The notes: generated from the letters alone by a model not told the origin. A stretch of DNA of 64,000 nt from Basidiobolus meristosporus CBS 931.73 (GCA_002104905.1 MCFE01000001.1:124001-188000); one strand, 5' to 3'. Numbered from the stretch's first letter, positions 11,640 to 22,558 are shown. A program made the numbers and translations.

Positions 11640-11828
11640 ATTGAGTGGGTGGTGCAGAAGAAGGGTTGCTATCACCGAACCATGCTCAAGGGACAAGTGC
11701 GACGACCATAATGAGTCCATATAGAGCAGGCGTTTCTATTAGCATTGTCAAGGGGATTAATATGGTTGTCTGATTGTTGTTTCTTTGATTGTTTTGAAGA
11801 GAAGAATAGTGCTAGTGAAGCCCCAAAA

Positions 11829-12018
11829 GGGCTCGGCGTCACCTAGAGGTAGTGCAATACTAGGGACACCTGTGGGCAGACAAGTGTGCAAGCAGGGACT
11901 TATCACCCGATGTTCAAAAATAAGTTTAATATCGAACTGGACTATGTCCAGTGTTTCAGATATTAAGCTGAAAAGAACAGATACTACACTTGATCTTAGC
12001 CAAAAGGCCTGAGAGGAT
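11829..12018 (-). ncRNA. U2 spliceosomal snRNA, copy 1
   Basis: Read on the minus strand, the 5' end has GGCCTTTTGGCTAAGATCAA followed by GTGTAGTATCTGTTCTTTTC, the U2 signature. It includes GUAGUA, which pairs with the intron branch site. Next come a stem IIa region (CTTAATATCTGAAACACTGG), an Sm site (ATTTTTGAAC), and stem IV with loop TATTGCACTACC closed by CCTAG/CTAGG. The 3' end is estimated from the last stem. At about 190 nt it is the compact form, not the enlarged U2 of Saccharomyces. Confidence 0.95.
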
Positions 12019-12047
12019 TGTAAGGATCTCCGGTGACATGGCGACTT

Positions 12048-12055
12048 TATTTATA
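12048..12055 (-). promoter_or_regulatory. TATA box of U2 snRNA copy 1
   Basis: TATAAATA on the minus strand, about 30-37 bp upstream of the predicted U2 5' end. The same element is present in copy 2 at 20361-20368. Confidence 0.65.
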
Positions 12056-12499
12056 CTTACCAATGTTGCATGGGAAGCGGTTTAAATTATCAACGCTTTT
12101 TGAATTTCTATTCATAGTTACGTATGTAGAACTGTGGTGTGGACCACATGTGTGTAGTTTTGCATTGGATCAAATATTGATCCTAACAAAGAACTTGGGC
12201 CAGACACTCCAAGGTTCTTGGGCTATAGTTCCGGTGACCAAATTAGTGGAGTACTTAGGTCAGCTTACAAAAGCTACAATAGAATCTTCCAAGTCCAACA
12301 TTGGTGCTTCTTCATTTAATTATCTTGCTCCAATTCCATCCGGACTGCCAGTGGGCTTGAGATCAGATTTTTAGCATTATCTGGTGCCATTTTCATAAAA
12401 CCTTTAAATATTATTCAGGCAAGATAACCCAGCTTATCAATTGCTTTACTTTGACAATATGCAAAGTACAGGTCTTAGATTTACTGCAATAGCCTAACT

Positions 12500-13408
12500 A
12501 CTGGCAAATGCACTCTTTAGGTTTCATAATGACCAAAGCTTCCCTAGAAATATATCTGCCAAATCTGGGCCCATTAAAGTAACAAGTAAATATAGTTGTA
12601 AGAGTTTTGGAGATATTAGAAGTCATTGTGCAAGCAAATGGAGTAGGTAGACTTTACTTCATTATATGTTGAATGTAATGAATTGTCTAAACTATCCCTT
12701 AGAGAAAAAACCAAGATAAGGCTGGCAGAACACTATAATAATACCAGCTGAATTCCAAGTTGCTCAGAGCTGAAAACTCTCAATATCTTAGGTACTAGCT
12801 ATTTGGCAGACAAGCAGACATATTTTTCAGTATGAGACTAGGCCAACCAGTGCTCATACTAAGCTTGGTAATTATCCAGTGACTACTTCTGCCAAAAATT
12901 GTAACTAAGGATTCAAAGAAAAAACAACAGCTGAATGCCAGCAAAATACTGTTAGAATACCAGTAGAATACTAGCAGATTATCAGATGAATATCAAGTTT
13001 GCAACTTTTCAAAGGGTTTACATAGTCTTGACAAAACAAACATGTAGAGTAAGTCTTGAAAGGTCCCAAGAGCATGTGAGGAGTGCTTTGACATCACTAG
13101 ACTGCTCTGAGATTCTCTATGTCCAGGTTACCTGATACTTTATTGAAATACTTAAAGTATATCCAAACAAGAAATTTGGACAGAATTTCTGAGACATACT
13201 GTTGTAAGAGTCTTGGAGATATTGACAGTGATTGGGAGAACAAGTAGATTGTGGTTTTTGTTGTAAAATTTTTAATTCCACCTAAATATTCACCTAACTT
13301 AGTAACTTAGATCATTACCTACAAATCTTAGAGAAACTGACCAAATTCCTTGCTGGAATTTACTTGGAATATTTTCAGCAAAATATTAGGTACACAGAAC
13401 ATGAAAAT
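12500..13408. repeat. Diverged copia-LTR fragments
   Basis: Several decayed pieces of one LTR family, marked by GTAAGAGTYTTGGAGATAYT...GAACAAGTAGATT. A sense-oriented start lies at about 12593, another at 13200-13260, and an antisense piece (CCACCTAAATATTCACCTAA ... CAGAACATGAAAAT) at about 13260-13408, where the main copia element begins. No coding sequence. Positions are approximate. Confidence 0.6.
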
Positions 13409-13754
13409 TGTTGCAGGGGTTCTGGAGATATTGGAAGTGATTTGGAGAACAAGTAGATTATGTGGTTTTCACTTAATGATTTTTTGAATGTATAAGCAAC
13501 ACTTATATTTTACATGGTCTTGACAAAGTAAACACATAGAATAGGCTTAGGAAGGTCCCAAGAACATGTGTGTGAAAGTTTGGGGCTGTTTAGACAACCT
13601 ATCTAATTTTCATGTTCTGGGTGTCTGATATTTTGGTGAAATATTCTAAGTAAATGCCAACAAGGAATTTGGCCGTATTCTCTAGGATTTGAAGGTAATG
13701 ATCTCAGTGACTAAGTCAAGTGAATATTTAGGTGGATTACAAATCTTTACAACA
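13409..13754 (-). repeat. 3' LTR of copia element
   Basis: About 346 bp, beginning TGTTGCAGGGGTTCTGGAGA and ending CTTTACAACA on the plus strand. It matches the 349-bp LTR at 17736-18084 with many substitutions, which points to an old insertion. Confidence 0.82.
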
Positions 13755-14018
13755 TTCCCACTCCACTAAATATTCATACTGACCAGTCCTAATTTTGACC
13801 TAAGATATTCAAACTTGTCACTAGCAAATGGTTTGGTAAATATACCTGTAATCATTTAATCTGTAAGTCAGTGAACTAAATTAACAAGGTTATTTTCTAT
13901 AGCTTCACATATGAAATGATGTCTGATATCTACTGTGCTTAGTTCTAGCATGAAAAGTTGGATATCTACCTAATTCTATGCATCCTTGATTATCTGGAAA
14001 TAAAGAAATAGGCATTTT

Positions 14019-14830
14019 TTAACATAGGCCTAAATCTATCAAAAGCTTTCTTAACCACATTGCTTCTTTTGTAGCTTCACAGGATGCCATATACTCTGCC
14101 TCTGTGGAAGAAAGTGCTACAGTTGGTTGCTTTCTTGCATTCCATGAAATTGCTCCTTTACAGTAAAGAAAGGTGCATCCTGTGGTGGATCTTCTGTCTT
14201 CCAAATTTTGTCCCCAATCAGCATCAGAGTATCCCACAAGATCCTGTTCTGAATCCTTACAAGTGTATCTTAAGCAGATATCAGCAGCTCCTTTTAGGTA
14301 TCTAAAAATCTGCTTAACAGTTACAATATGATCAGATCCATAGTTCTGATTATGCTGGCTGACAACTCCCACTGAATATGAGATATCTGGACGTGTTCCT
14401 AAGCATGATATGCATCAGACTGCCAACCATAGATTGATAAGGAAAGTCAGGACTTTCAGATGGCACCAAGCTCTCTTGATTTGGTTGACGTTTTGACCAA
14501 GTTAAGGTTTGTCCCCATTAGGGTAGCTGCTGGTTTACAGTCTTTCATATGGTACATCTTTAGTATATCTTGATTATACTTGGACTGGCTTAGGGTGATA
14601 GTCTGTGTGCTTCTGTCTATGGAAAACTCAATCCCTAAGTAGTAACTGAGTTCTCCTAGATCAGACATCTTGAACTCCTTAGATAGGCTGGATTTAGTCT
14701 CTTCTAATGTTGCTAGGTTATTGGCAGCTATAATTAGGTCATCCATATATAGAGCTAATAGAACTGGATTTGCTCTATCTGGCTTATAGTATATACTATA
14801 GTCAGCATTACTCCTTTTGCAACTCCAAGA
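14019..14830 (-). pseudogene. Copia RNase H and RT C-terminal part, broken
   Basis: Minus-strand frames at 14372-14019 carry the copia RNase H block (GYSDADWGQNLEDRRSTTGC, then STEAEYMA). Frames at 14746-14456 carry RT thumb sequence (MDDLIIAANN, LGELSYYLGIEFSI). They are separated by frameshifts and stops. Confidence 0.85.
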
Positions 14831-15820
14831 TTACAAATAAGAATCTATTGTGCAATTCCAGGCTCTTGGTGATTGTTTGAGACCATATGGAGACTTTTTA
14901 AGCTTGCAGACCAAATGGGGGTTATCTTGGTCAGGAAACCCATCAAGCTGGTCCATATACATGTCCTCATCAAGTGCTCCATTCAAAAATGCAGTTTTTA
15001 CATCCATTTGTTGTATAAAACTATATTTGGCTGCAATAGCCAATATTAATATGATGGAATAAAACTTGGCTACCAGTGCAAAGATCTCAGTATAGTCACG
15101 TCCTTTTGTCTGAGAGTATCCTTTGGCCACAAGTCTTGTCTTGAATCTTTCAACTGTACCATCAGCCTTGTATTTTGTCTTGAAGACCCATCTGCATCCA
15201 ATTGATTTTGGGTTGATTGGCAATCTGACCAAGACCCAAGTTTGCTTTTCCATCAGGGCCTGATATTCCTCAGTCATTGCAGATCTCCTAAACCTTGTCT
15301 GAGGGCTATTTAGGGCCTCTTTTACAGTCTGGGGCTCATGAATATGGACTGAATAGACACAGGCTAAGTTTGTATCCTCATTGATACAGTAATTTGCGCT
15401 CTTACTTGTCCAGTTGGATCTCCAGGCATTTGATACTGGAATGATCTCTTCTAGGATATTCCTAGGCACTGATCCAGGCTGAACCATGGTTGTGGAGCTC
15501 TCTGGAGTGAAAAAATTCTCACTGTTTGGCACTGATTCAATTCTGACAAGTGGTGGACTTGAGATCAGATTTTGGTCATCATCTGATGTCATTTTTTGCA
15601 AAAATTTTGAATTTTCATCAAGCAATGCATCCCTGGACATGATTAGCTTCTTTGCTTTTGTTTTGTAGAGTCTGTATGCTTTACTCTCCTTGCAGTAGCC
15701 CAAAAATATGCATTTTACACTTTTTGGCTCAAATTTGACTGATTTCCAATCAGTATCTTGGCATATGCTGTACACCCAAATATTCTTAGATGCTCTGCAC
15801 TTGGTCTGTATCCATGCCAT
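14831..15820 (-). pseudogene. Copia integrase C-terminus and reverse transcriptase, broken
   Basis: A 330-codon open stretch with the copia linker followed by RT. Visible are SIGCRWVFKTKYKADGTVER, RLVAKGYSQTKGRDYTEIF, and QQMDVKTAFLNGALDEDMYM, which holds the first catalytic Asp motif. The frame ends before the YVDD block, which lies in another frame downstream. Confidence 0.88.
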
Positions 15821-16783
15821 GCTTCAAATGGAGTAGAAGCACAAAGTATTCTGTTATAACGCCTATTTTTAAGGTATACAGCTGTGGCAACTGATTCTAC
15901 CCAAAAATCATCAGATAATTTTTTGATCATGAATCATAGATCTTGCAATATCAATTATTGATCTGTTTGCATGTTCTGCTACTCCATTTTGCTGTGGGAA
16001 GTATGGTACAGCAGTCTCTTGCTTTATCCCATGAATTTTGCAGAAGTGGATGAAGAGTTTTGAGGTATATTCTCCACTATTATCAGAGCATATTTTCTTG
16101 ATTTTTTCACCAGTTTCTCTCTCCACCATGGCTTTAAACTCCCTGAGCTTAGACAGAGCTTCTTCCTTTCTCTCCATGAAGTAGACCCATGTGTATCTTG
16201 TATAATCATCAATAAAAGTGACTAAATACTTCATCCTGCCTAAATTTTGCATAGGTCCACACAGATCTGAGTGAATTAGATCTAATTTTTTCTTAGTTTT
16301 GATTAACCCAGAGCTCTTGAACAATTGCCTGGCTTGTTTCCCATATATACAGGCTTTGCTGTGCTTCAAATTAGCTGGGGGATCAGTTTTTACTCCGGAA
16401 ATTAGCTGATCTTTGAAAATTTTGCGCAAATAATCAAAATTGATGTGCCCATATCTCCTGTGCCAAAGCATTGGTGCTTCTTCATTTAAGTTACTTATAT
16501 TGGCTTTTAGATATGATGGAATATAAGTCAACTTATATATATTCTGATCTCTGATACCCAAAGCAATATGGGCACCATTTTGATCAGTGATCTTGCATCC
16601 AGAATTGTCAAAGCTGAAACTGAGTCCTTCTGCTGTGGCCTTGCTTAGAGATAGTAGGTTCTTGGCTATTTCTGGTATATAGAGTACTTCTTTGAAGGTC
16701 AGTGTATGGCTTCCTTCACTGCTTCTAAGGTTTACTTGGATAGTTCCTTCTCCCACTGCATCAAGTGTTCTATTGTCACCCAT
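15715..16783 (-). pseudogene. Copia protease end and integrase core, broken
   Basis: Shows a GAG-pre-integrase block (MLWHRRYGHINFDYLRKIF), a zinc-binding region in which one expected Cys is Tyr (ACIYGKQ), and the rve core with HSDLCGP, FIDDYTRYTWVYF, SDNSGEY and PYFPQQNGVAEHANR. It continues as STPFEAWHGYRPSAEHLRIFG in an overlapping frame. A frameshift at about 15911-15930 separates the two parts. Confidence 0.88.
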
Positions 16784-16888
16784 GAAAACCTTCTTAATTG
16801 GAATTTCTTGATGTTGAGTAAAAAGTTCTTTTTGGTGTGTAAAGTGTTGAGATGCTCCAGGGTCAATGTACTGTGTCTGAGAATCCTC

Positions 16889-17720
16889 TTATGTGGTCAT
16901 CCTCAGTTCAGTTATGAATAGTCTATCTTCAGTTATTGCAGCATTTCCATAAGCAGGCTTCTTTTGCTGATTATCTCTCTTTGTGAGACACCGGTCTGAT
17001 GTGTGTCCTTTACATTTGCAGTAGTTGCAAAACAGGTTGCTGTTGCCTTTGTAAGGTCTTAGGTACCTTCTTTGTTGGTTATCATTGCTTATTAAAGCAT
17101 TTTCTTCTTCCTTCTTGTTGGCACTTGATTTCCTTAATTCTTCATCCAGGAGCCTTCCATTTACATGATTTAAGATCAAATCTTCAGTTCTGGACTCTAG
17201 GGCTGATACAAGGCCCTAAAGCTTGTCTGTCAGGCTATTCAGGATGATTACTATCATATCCTCATCAGTAGTTGGTATGCCCACAGATTCCATCTCATCT
17301 ACCAGCAGGGTAACTCTGTTAATTGGATTTTCCATTTCTTCTCTTGGCTGCATCTTTGTAGTAAAGAGTTTTTGTCTCAGATACATTTTCTTAGCGGCTG
17401 AACATGACTGGTAGGTGTCTTCTGATGCCTTCCAGGCATTCTTTGCTGTTTTTGCTCTTGAGCATTGAATTAGCAATTTGTCTTTAACATTAAGGCAAAT
17501 GCAGTTGAAGGCACTTTGTTCTTTCTTCTAGTACTTTAAGGCTTCCTCTCCCATGTCTTAATGATGGCATTCTTCTCCCATGACAAAATCCCAAAGGCCT
17601 CTTTCTTGTAGCAGAATCTTCATCTTCACCTTCCACACTTAGTAGTTAGATCCATCCAACTTTTCAGCAGAGAAAAAGGTTCCAGTAATAGCAGTAGTAG
17701 ACATTGCAAAAAGTGGCAGC
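16889..17720 (-). pseudogene. Copia Gag with CCHC zinc knuckle, broken
   Basis: Gag starts near 17710 (MSTTAITGTFFSAEKLDGSNY) and continues through frames at 17476-17216 (AWKASEDTYQSC, MYLRQKLFTTKM) and 17179-16889. The last contains a CX2CX4HX4C knuckle: CNYCKCKGHTSDRC. Stops at 17639 and 17216 break it. Confidence 0.85.
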
Positions 17721-17735
17721 TTGGGGCTCATGACC

Positions 17736-18084
17736 TGTTGTAAGAGTCTTGGAGATACTGGAAGTGATTGGAAGAACAAGTAGATTATGTGGTTTTCACT
17801 AAATGATATATTCAATGTAAAAGTAGTATTTATACTTTTACAAGGTCTTGGCATACCAAACACATAAAATAGGCTTAGGAAGGTCCCAAGAGCATGTGTG
17901 CAAAGCTTGGGGCTGTTAGGACAACTTTGAGAATTTTCATGTTCTGGGTATCTAGTATGTTGGTGAAAATATTCTAATTAAATCCCAACAAGGAATTTGG
18001 TCAGTATTCTCTAGGACTTGAAGGTAATGATCTAGGTGACCAAGTTAGGTGAATATTTAGGTGGAATTACAAACTTTTACAACA
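17736..18084 (-). repeat. 5' LTR of copia element
   Basis: 349 bp on plus from TGTTGTAAGAGTCTTGGAG to ACTTTTACAACA. On the coding strand it carries a TATAAATA box (near 17829-17836). Confidence 0.85.
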
Positions 18085-18350
18085 ATTTATACATTTACAT
18101 GATTTTGGTAAGAAAACATGTAGAATATGATTAGGAAAGTCCCAAAGCATCTATGCAATATGAGGGGCTGTTTGAGCACCTGAGCATTTTTTCATGTTCT
18201 GGGTGTCTAAAATCTTAGTCATAACTATGCAAGTAAATCCCAAAAGGAAATTTGATAAGAATTCTCTAATATATGTTGACTGTGTTCCATGTGACTAAGC
18301 TAAGGAAATACCTAGGTGCAACTACAAATTTTCAACACTCAAGAGAGCTC
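18085..18350. repeat. Older copia LTR fragment, right half
   Basis: Starts ATTTATACATTTACATG and follows the rest of the same LTR consensus (CATGTAGAATATGATTAGGAA, TTTTCATGTTCTGGGTGTCT, ending TTTTCAACA). With 13200-13260 it looks like one old LTR split by the younger element. Confidence 0.65.
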
Positions 18351-18718
18351 CAGAGGGCTGTGGGAAAAGCCAGGAACTATTTTGATGTGCTTTAACATTG
18401 GGAGCCTCATTTCAATAAGAGTTGAAGTTTACAGTAAGAAAGTAAGTCAAGGTTGATGAAAGTCAATATAACAGTTACAAAGAGCTATTACCAAGTATGT
18501 ATTTAATTAGACATTAGGCAGCATATTTGCAACTGATGAGCTGTCTCCAACCTCCAAAAGAAAACTGCATTGCCTACATTTTTTATGCATATTATTATTG
18601 TCCACTATAGAATTCTCAGTTAAGTAAAAGCCTGGTTGAGGTTGGTGTTTTAAGACAGATTCAGTGCTTATCAGCTATAGCAATACACAAGTTGTAGTTA
18701 CACAATCCAACAATACAG
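18351..18718. other. Intergenic region, nothing recognised
   Basis: AT-rich DNA with no LTR match, tRNA or coding signal that I can support. Confidence 0.4.
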
Positions 18719-19333
18719 CTACTCAGTAACACACCTAGGGTTTTCAAGAGCTGTCCTAAATCTAGTCTGAGACATCCCAACACCCATGTATTCATCAGTT
18801 GCCAAGCCCTTCAAAGCCCACGGGTGCGTAGCCAACACTGCTGGTAGCCCATCTAAATGAACTGTAAGCTGTTGTTTTGCCTCATGTAGTCTGATGAGCC
18901 CAAGTGCTATTTGCCTTCCAGTATCTGGCCACCAGAGCCAATATTGCCCACAAGATTGCTCAAACGTATAACACCCAAATAATGGGTAAGAACCTTCATA
19001 GGAATTAGTCCAATATGCTTGCGTGGTCAATCCATCAGTGTCCATCAGATAGGACACAGAAGGCTCTTGCATGGTAAGGCCCTGCTTTATGACTTGCCCT
19101 CCAGCAAGGTGATAAGCACATACTTTCACAATGGGGGTATGATAGGGTACATACTCAGCTATATATGCAGGAACTGATTCTAACTGACCCAGAGGCCAAT
19201 AATCAAAATAGCCTTCAAGTGTTTGTCCATGTTCAATGGCAACATACCTAGCCAAGGGTGTGCGAGGAGGTGTTATTTCTTCCCAACCTTGCTCTATATG
19301 ATCATATACTGGCCACCACGGCTCCGAGAGCAA
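18719..19333 (-). CDS. Unrecognised ~204-codon ORF, probably a partial gene
   Basis: A long open minus-strand frame that I cannot place in a family. Its composition is protein-like: rich in Trp and Tyr (SEPWWPVYDHIEQGWEE, AYWTNSYEGSYPLFGCYTFE, GQYWLWWPDTGRQIALG), with no low-complexity runs. The 5' end opens with TTG and no ATG lies at a sensible place. The first internal Met (MQEPSVSYLMDTDG) would lose a third of the frame, so an upstream exon or a truncated gene is likely. An ATG followed by GTATTT lies upstream near 19400 and could be a one-codon first exon, but I could not prove the splice. It lies between the copia element and the tRNA region. Confidence 0.45.
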   Translation of the reverse strand: MLSEPWWPVYDHIEQGWEEITPPRTPLARYVAIEHGQTLEGYFDYWPLGQLESVPAYIAEYVPYHTPIVKVCAYHLAGGQVIKQGLTMQEPSVSYLMDTDGLTTQAYWTNSYEGSYPLFGCYTFEQSCGQYWLWWPDTGRQIALGLIRLHEAKQQLTVHLDGLPAVLATHPWALKGLATDEYMGVGMSQTRFRTALENPRCVTE

Positions 19334-19669
19334 AGAAGAGTTAGGTAGACAGCCTCACTGCTGACTATACGTATAAATCTGCCTTAGCCGTAAATACCAT
19401 AAACGCTGAGCTGTAAATTACTCCGAAATGTATTTGAAGTCCATGGTATTTGGTCACATTTTATATTCCTTCTGTATCTGCATTGATATACATTCAGTAT
19501 CAAGTAAACATAACGGCTATATTTTTCCTGGGACGCCAAAGTGCATACCCCTTTCTTCCAGCCCCTTGTAACTCAATCATAATGGATATTGCCAATATTC
19601 CCCAACAGAACGGTAAAACAAGAATTATTGTTGAATCATATACCATTAATGCTAACCCTATCCAACAAT
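19334..19669. other. Intergenic region
   Basis: Spacer before the first tRNA gene. No supported feature. Confidence 0.4.
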
Positions 19670-19743
19670 GTCTTCGTGGTGTAGTTGGTTATCACGTCTG
19701 TCTAACACACAGACGGTCCTCGGTTCGAATCCGAGCGAAGACA
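19670..19743 (+). tRNA. tRNA-Val(AAC), copy 1
   Basis: Full cloverleaf: acceptor GTCTTCG/CGAAGAC, anticodon loop CTAACAC, T-loop GGTTCGAATCC, discriminator A. Identical to the gene at 29370-29443. Confidence 0.96.
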
Positions 19744-19952
19744 TAACTTTTTTCACCAGCAAGCGTGCTACCCCAGTGACTATACTCAAAGTAGCATTAT
19801 TATTATTATTACCGCTGTATAGTATCGTAGTACCGGTGGTGATGGTTGGCAACAGCGAACCACTCCTCCAGAGTGGCACCTGGAGTGATCTCACGGTACA
19901 CATCCTACATTGATTCGACCTGAATTTACACCCATAGTAAACAGACAGAGAT

Positions 19953-20484
19953 ATTGAGTGGGTGGTGCAGAAGAAGGGTTGCTATCACCGAACCATGCTC
20001 AAGGGACAAGTGCGACGACCATAATGAGTCCATATAGAGCAGGCGTTTCTATTAGCATTGTCAAGGGGATTAATATGGTTGTCTGATTGTTGTTTCTTTG
20101 ATTGTTTTGAAGAGAAGAATAGTGCTAGTGAAGCCCCAAAAGGGCTCGGCGTCACCTAGAGGTAGTGCAATACTAGGGACACCTGTGGGCAGACAAGTGT
20201 GCAAGCAGGGACTTATCACCCGATGTTCAAAAATAAGTTTAATATCGAACTGGACTATGTCCAGTGTTTCAGATATTAAGCTGAAAAGAACAGATACTAC
20301 ACTTGATCTTAGCCAAAAGGCCTGAGAGGATTGTAAGGATCTCCGGTGACATGGCGACTTTATTTATACTTACCAATGTTGCATGGGAAGCGGTTTAAAT
20401 TATCAACGCTTTTTGAATTTTTATTCATAGTTTCGTATGTAGAACTGTGGTGTGGACCACATGTGTGTAGTTTTGCATTGGATC
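19953..20484. repeat. 532-bp duplicated U2 locus, copy 2
   Basis: Second copy of 11640-12171, two substitutions and no indels. Homology stops abruptly on both sides (ATTGAGTGGG on the left, TTGGATC on the right). Confidence 0.95.
20142..20331 (-). ncRNA. U2 spliceosomal snRNA, copy 2
   Basis: Identical in sequence to copy 1 at 11829-12018, with the same branch-site-pairing GUAGUA, Sm site and stem IV. Its TATA box (20361-20368) and flanks are intact, so it is likely expressed. Confidence 0.95.
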
Positions 20485-20736
20485 GAAGATTGACCTTAGA
20501 AAGCGTGAAATCATGGAATTATTAGCACATATGTATATTGGATAGCCCTTGAATCGGATTAAATTGGCAGATGGCCTATGGTAGAGTAGTGAGATGGGAT
20601 GGGATTGTTTGGAATATCCTTAATGTGAAGATGGTAACGAACCAAGGCCAGAGCCATATAGGAGGGTGGATGTTTCGACACACACTCCAGAGTGCAGGCT
20701 ATCATAAACAATTGATGGCTGCGAAGCAAAAGAAAG

Positions 20737-20808
20737 GGGCTCAACCGGGAATTGAACCCGGGACCTCTCCCACCCTAAGGGAGAATTATACCACTAAACC
20801 ATTGAGCC
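20737..20808 (-). tRNA. tRNA-Pro(AGG)
   Basis: Acceptor GGCTCAA/TTGAGCC, anticodon loop CTTAGGG, T-arm CCGGGTTCAATTCCCGG, discriminator C. Confidence 0.94.
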
Positions 20809-21183
20809 AAGGATACATATGTTGAGTAAATATTTCATTATTTTGGCTAGCCCAGACCAAGGGCTTGGCTAGTTCAGAGTGTTCAACCTGTAAGTCAAGA
20901 ATTGATGCATAATCGACATGGCCAGTGACGTGTTGGTGGAGAGGCTAAATTATTCTCCCTTTGAACGAGTAGGATTGGAGACGGACTCAACTAATGTATC
21001 CGTTGCAGCACAGTCCATGATATACAAGCGTCGGGTGATAGGGTGGTTGAACCAAATAGAGGCACAGGGTACATCCATAGCTGATGAAGGCATATTTTGC
21101 ACGAATACTTACTACAATTAGACGATGGCATTTGGAAGGTATAAAAAATGTTATAAATACAAAATTCCGGAGACTCACATAAT

Positions 21184-21256
21184 GGGGGTCTAGCTCAGAT
21201 GGTAGAGCGCTCGCTTAGCATGCGAGAGGCACTGGGATCGATACCCAGGTCCTCCA
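21184..21256 (+). tRNA. tRNA-Ala(AGC), copy 1
   Basis: Anticodon loop TTAGCAT. The acceptor has the G3:U70 identity pair of alanine tRNAs. There is a T-T mismatch at 6:67. Identical to 29661-29733. Confidence 0.95.
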
Positions 21257-21399
21257 TTTTGATTTGACTGGATGGTCAATATTCAAGGGTCTTTTTATGC
21301 CACTCATTAAGCACAGTAGCAAGCTGGCCTGACTGGTAGAGGGGGACACACCCATTCGATACCTGATCTTTTTACTTGCCCAACCAACCATCTGGAAAA

Positions 21400-21470
21400 A
21401 GATTGCACACGGATTTGAACCACCAACCTATCGATCTGCAGCGAATTGCTCTACCACTGAGCTATACCTC
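21400..21470 (-). pseudogene. tRNA-Cys(GCA) pseudogene
   Basis: A and B boxes and the loop CTGCAGA (GCA) are recognisable. However, the acceptor halves do not pair, the anticodon stem has lost a base, and the T-stem has a mismatch. It is therefore probably non-functional. Confidence 0.7.
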
Positions 21471-21597
21471 TAGAAGAGTGTTGCGCATGCAAATATGCGA
21501 CCCTGCTCAGTAGCGAGAGTACACCATATATACCAACCAGCCAATGTCATGCATGGCTTCTGATTATTGCTCTAGTGTGAAAAAGATGAAAAGTTAT

Positions 21598-21670
21598 CAC
21601 CCAACGTGGGGGTCGAACCCACAACCTTGAGATTAAGAGTCTCACGCTCTACCGATTGAGCTAGCCGGGC
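21598..21670 (-). tRNA. tRNA-Lys(CTT), copy 1
   Basis: Anticodon loop CTCTTAA, T-arm GTGGGTTCGACCCCCAC, acceptor GCCCGGC/GTTGGGT with G-U pairs, discriminator G. Identical to 29955-30027. Confidence 0.95.
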
Positions 21671-21878
21671 TTACATATTTCAGAGACAGTAAACTAGACT
21701 ATAGTTCTAAAGTAAATAGAAATACTTCTTGTCCTATATATTTATTTGTGAGCCAGCTCAATATAAGCACAAGACCACTGATCTGAAGCTAACCATCATG
21801 ACATAATAGGAGTCTTCTACATAGATATCCATTTAGTTTGACATAAGCTGTGTGTTTAATCCAGAGCGATTGTTAGAA

Positions 21879-21952
21879 GCTCTTGTGGCGCAATTGGCTA
21901 GCGCGTCTGACTGTTAATCAGGAGGTTGGTGGTTCAAGCCCACCCAGGAGCG
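21879..21952 (+). tRNA. tRNA-Asn(GTT)
   Basis: Anticodon loop CTGTTAA, D-arm GGCGCAATTGGCTAGCGC, discriminator G. Followed by a T-rich Pol III terminator. Confidence 0.95.
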
Positions 21953-22194
21953 TTCTTTTTGCTGAATCTTAGTTAGGGGGCAACATTTTCCCAGAGATTT
22001 CATTGAATCGATTATTTCAATGTCCGAAATTGCCAGGGAAATAATACCCCACCACAGCCTTGGACCGAAGGGCTATCATTATTGTCTGCGATCCACCAGA
22101 GAAGATGGTGAACTTCCAAGATGTAGGGAAAAAGAAAAGCATTGTTAAACTCCCTTGCCCTTTAGTACGATCAGCATTGACGACAGAAAAAAAT

Positions 22195-22279
22195 TCCGAA
22201 CACCCGGATTTGAACCAGGGACCTAAAGATTGCTATGTAACACTACAGTCTTCCGCTCTACCAACTGAGCTATGTTCGG
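22195..22279 (-). tRNA. tRNA-Tyr(GTA) with 12-nt intron
   Basis: Acceptor CCGAACA/TGTTCGG, anticodon GTA followed by G37, then a 12-nt intron (TGTTACATAGCA) and ATCTTT restoring the anticodon stem. The intron is at the canonical 37/38 position. A poly-T terminator lies directly downstream. Confidence 0.95.
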
Positions 22280-22558
22280 TAACTAGTGTGCCAGAATAGA
22301 AATACTTTCATCAACATATCCACTTATTGAAAAACAAGCTTACTAGTTAGTTCAGCCCTGACGTAGCAAGAAGCACACCGGTGCCCCACAATGCAGGGCA
22401 AAATTCGCTTCATTCTCCCAAGTCGAATACATCTAAATCTGATACGGTATAGTAAAGGAATGATGCTTCTTGAATGATATACCGAAAACGAGATAGATGA
22501 TGTGGCTAGGGCATTCAACAAGAATCTAGTATACAAATCAACCAAGAATTGTGTAAAT

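Larger units (their letters stand above)
11640..12171. repeat. 532-bp duplicated U2 locus, copy 1
   Basis: Matches 19953-20484 base for base at a constant offset of 8313, except for two substitutions near 12109 and 12120 (first copy C and A, second copy T and T). There are no indels. It contains the U2 snRNA gene, about 190 bp beyond its 3' end and about 150 bp of promoter. Confidence 0.95.
13409..18084 (-). mobile_element. Decayed full-length Ty1/copia element
   Basis: The element is on minus, 4.68 kb. The 5' LTR is 17736-18084 and the 3' LTR is 13409-13754, both of TG...CA type starting TGTTG. A purine-rich tract (AGTGGGAA on minus, 13755-13766) abuts the 3' LTR. Next to the 5' LTR the leader reads GGTCATGAGCCCC, where a primer site is expected. 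The coding order is copia type: Gag, zinc knuckle, protease region, integrase, RT, RNase H. Numerous stops and frameshifts make it non-autonomous. I see no convincing target-site duplication. Confidence 0.88.

Noticed and set aside
11785-12012. 75-codon ORF repeated at 20098-20325
   Set aside because: It is antisense to the U2 snRNA gene, and the duplication explains why both copies are open.
18351-18718. Additional LTR of the copia family
   Set aside because: No stretch matches the LTR consensus beyond short AT-rich words.
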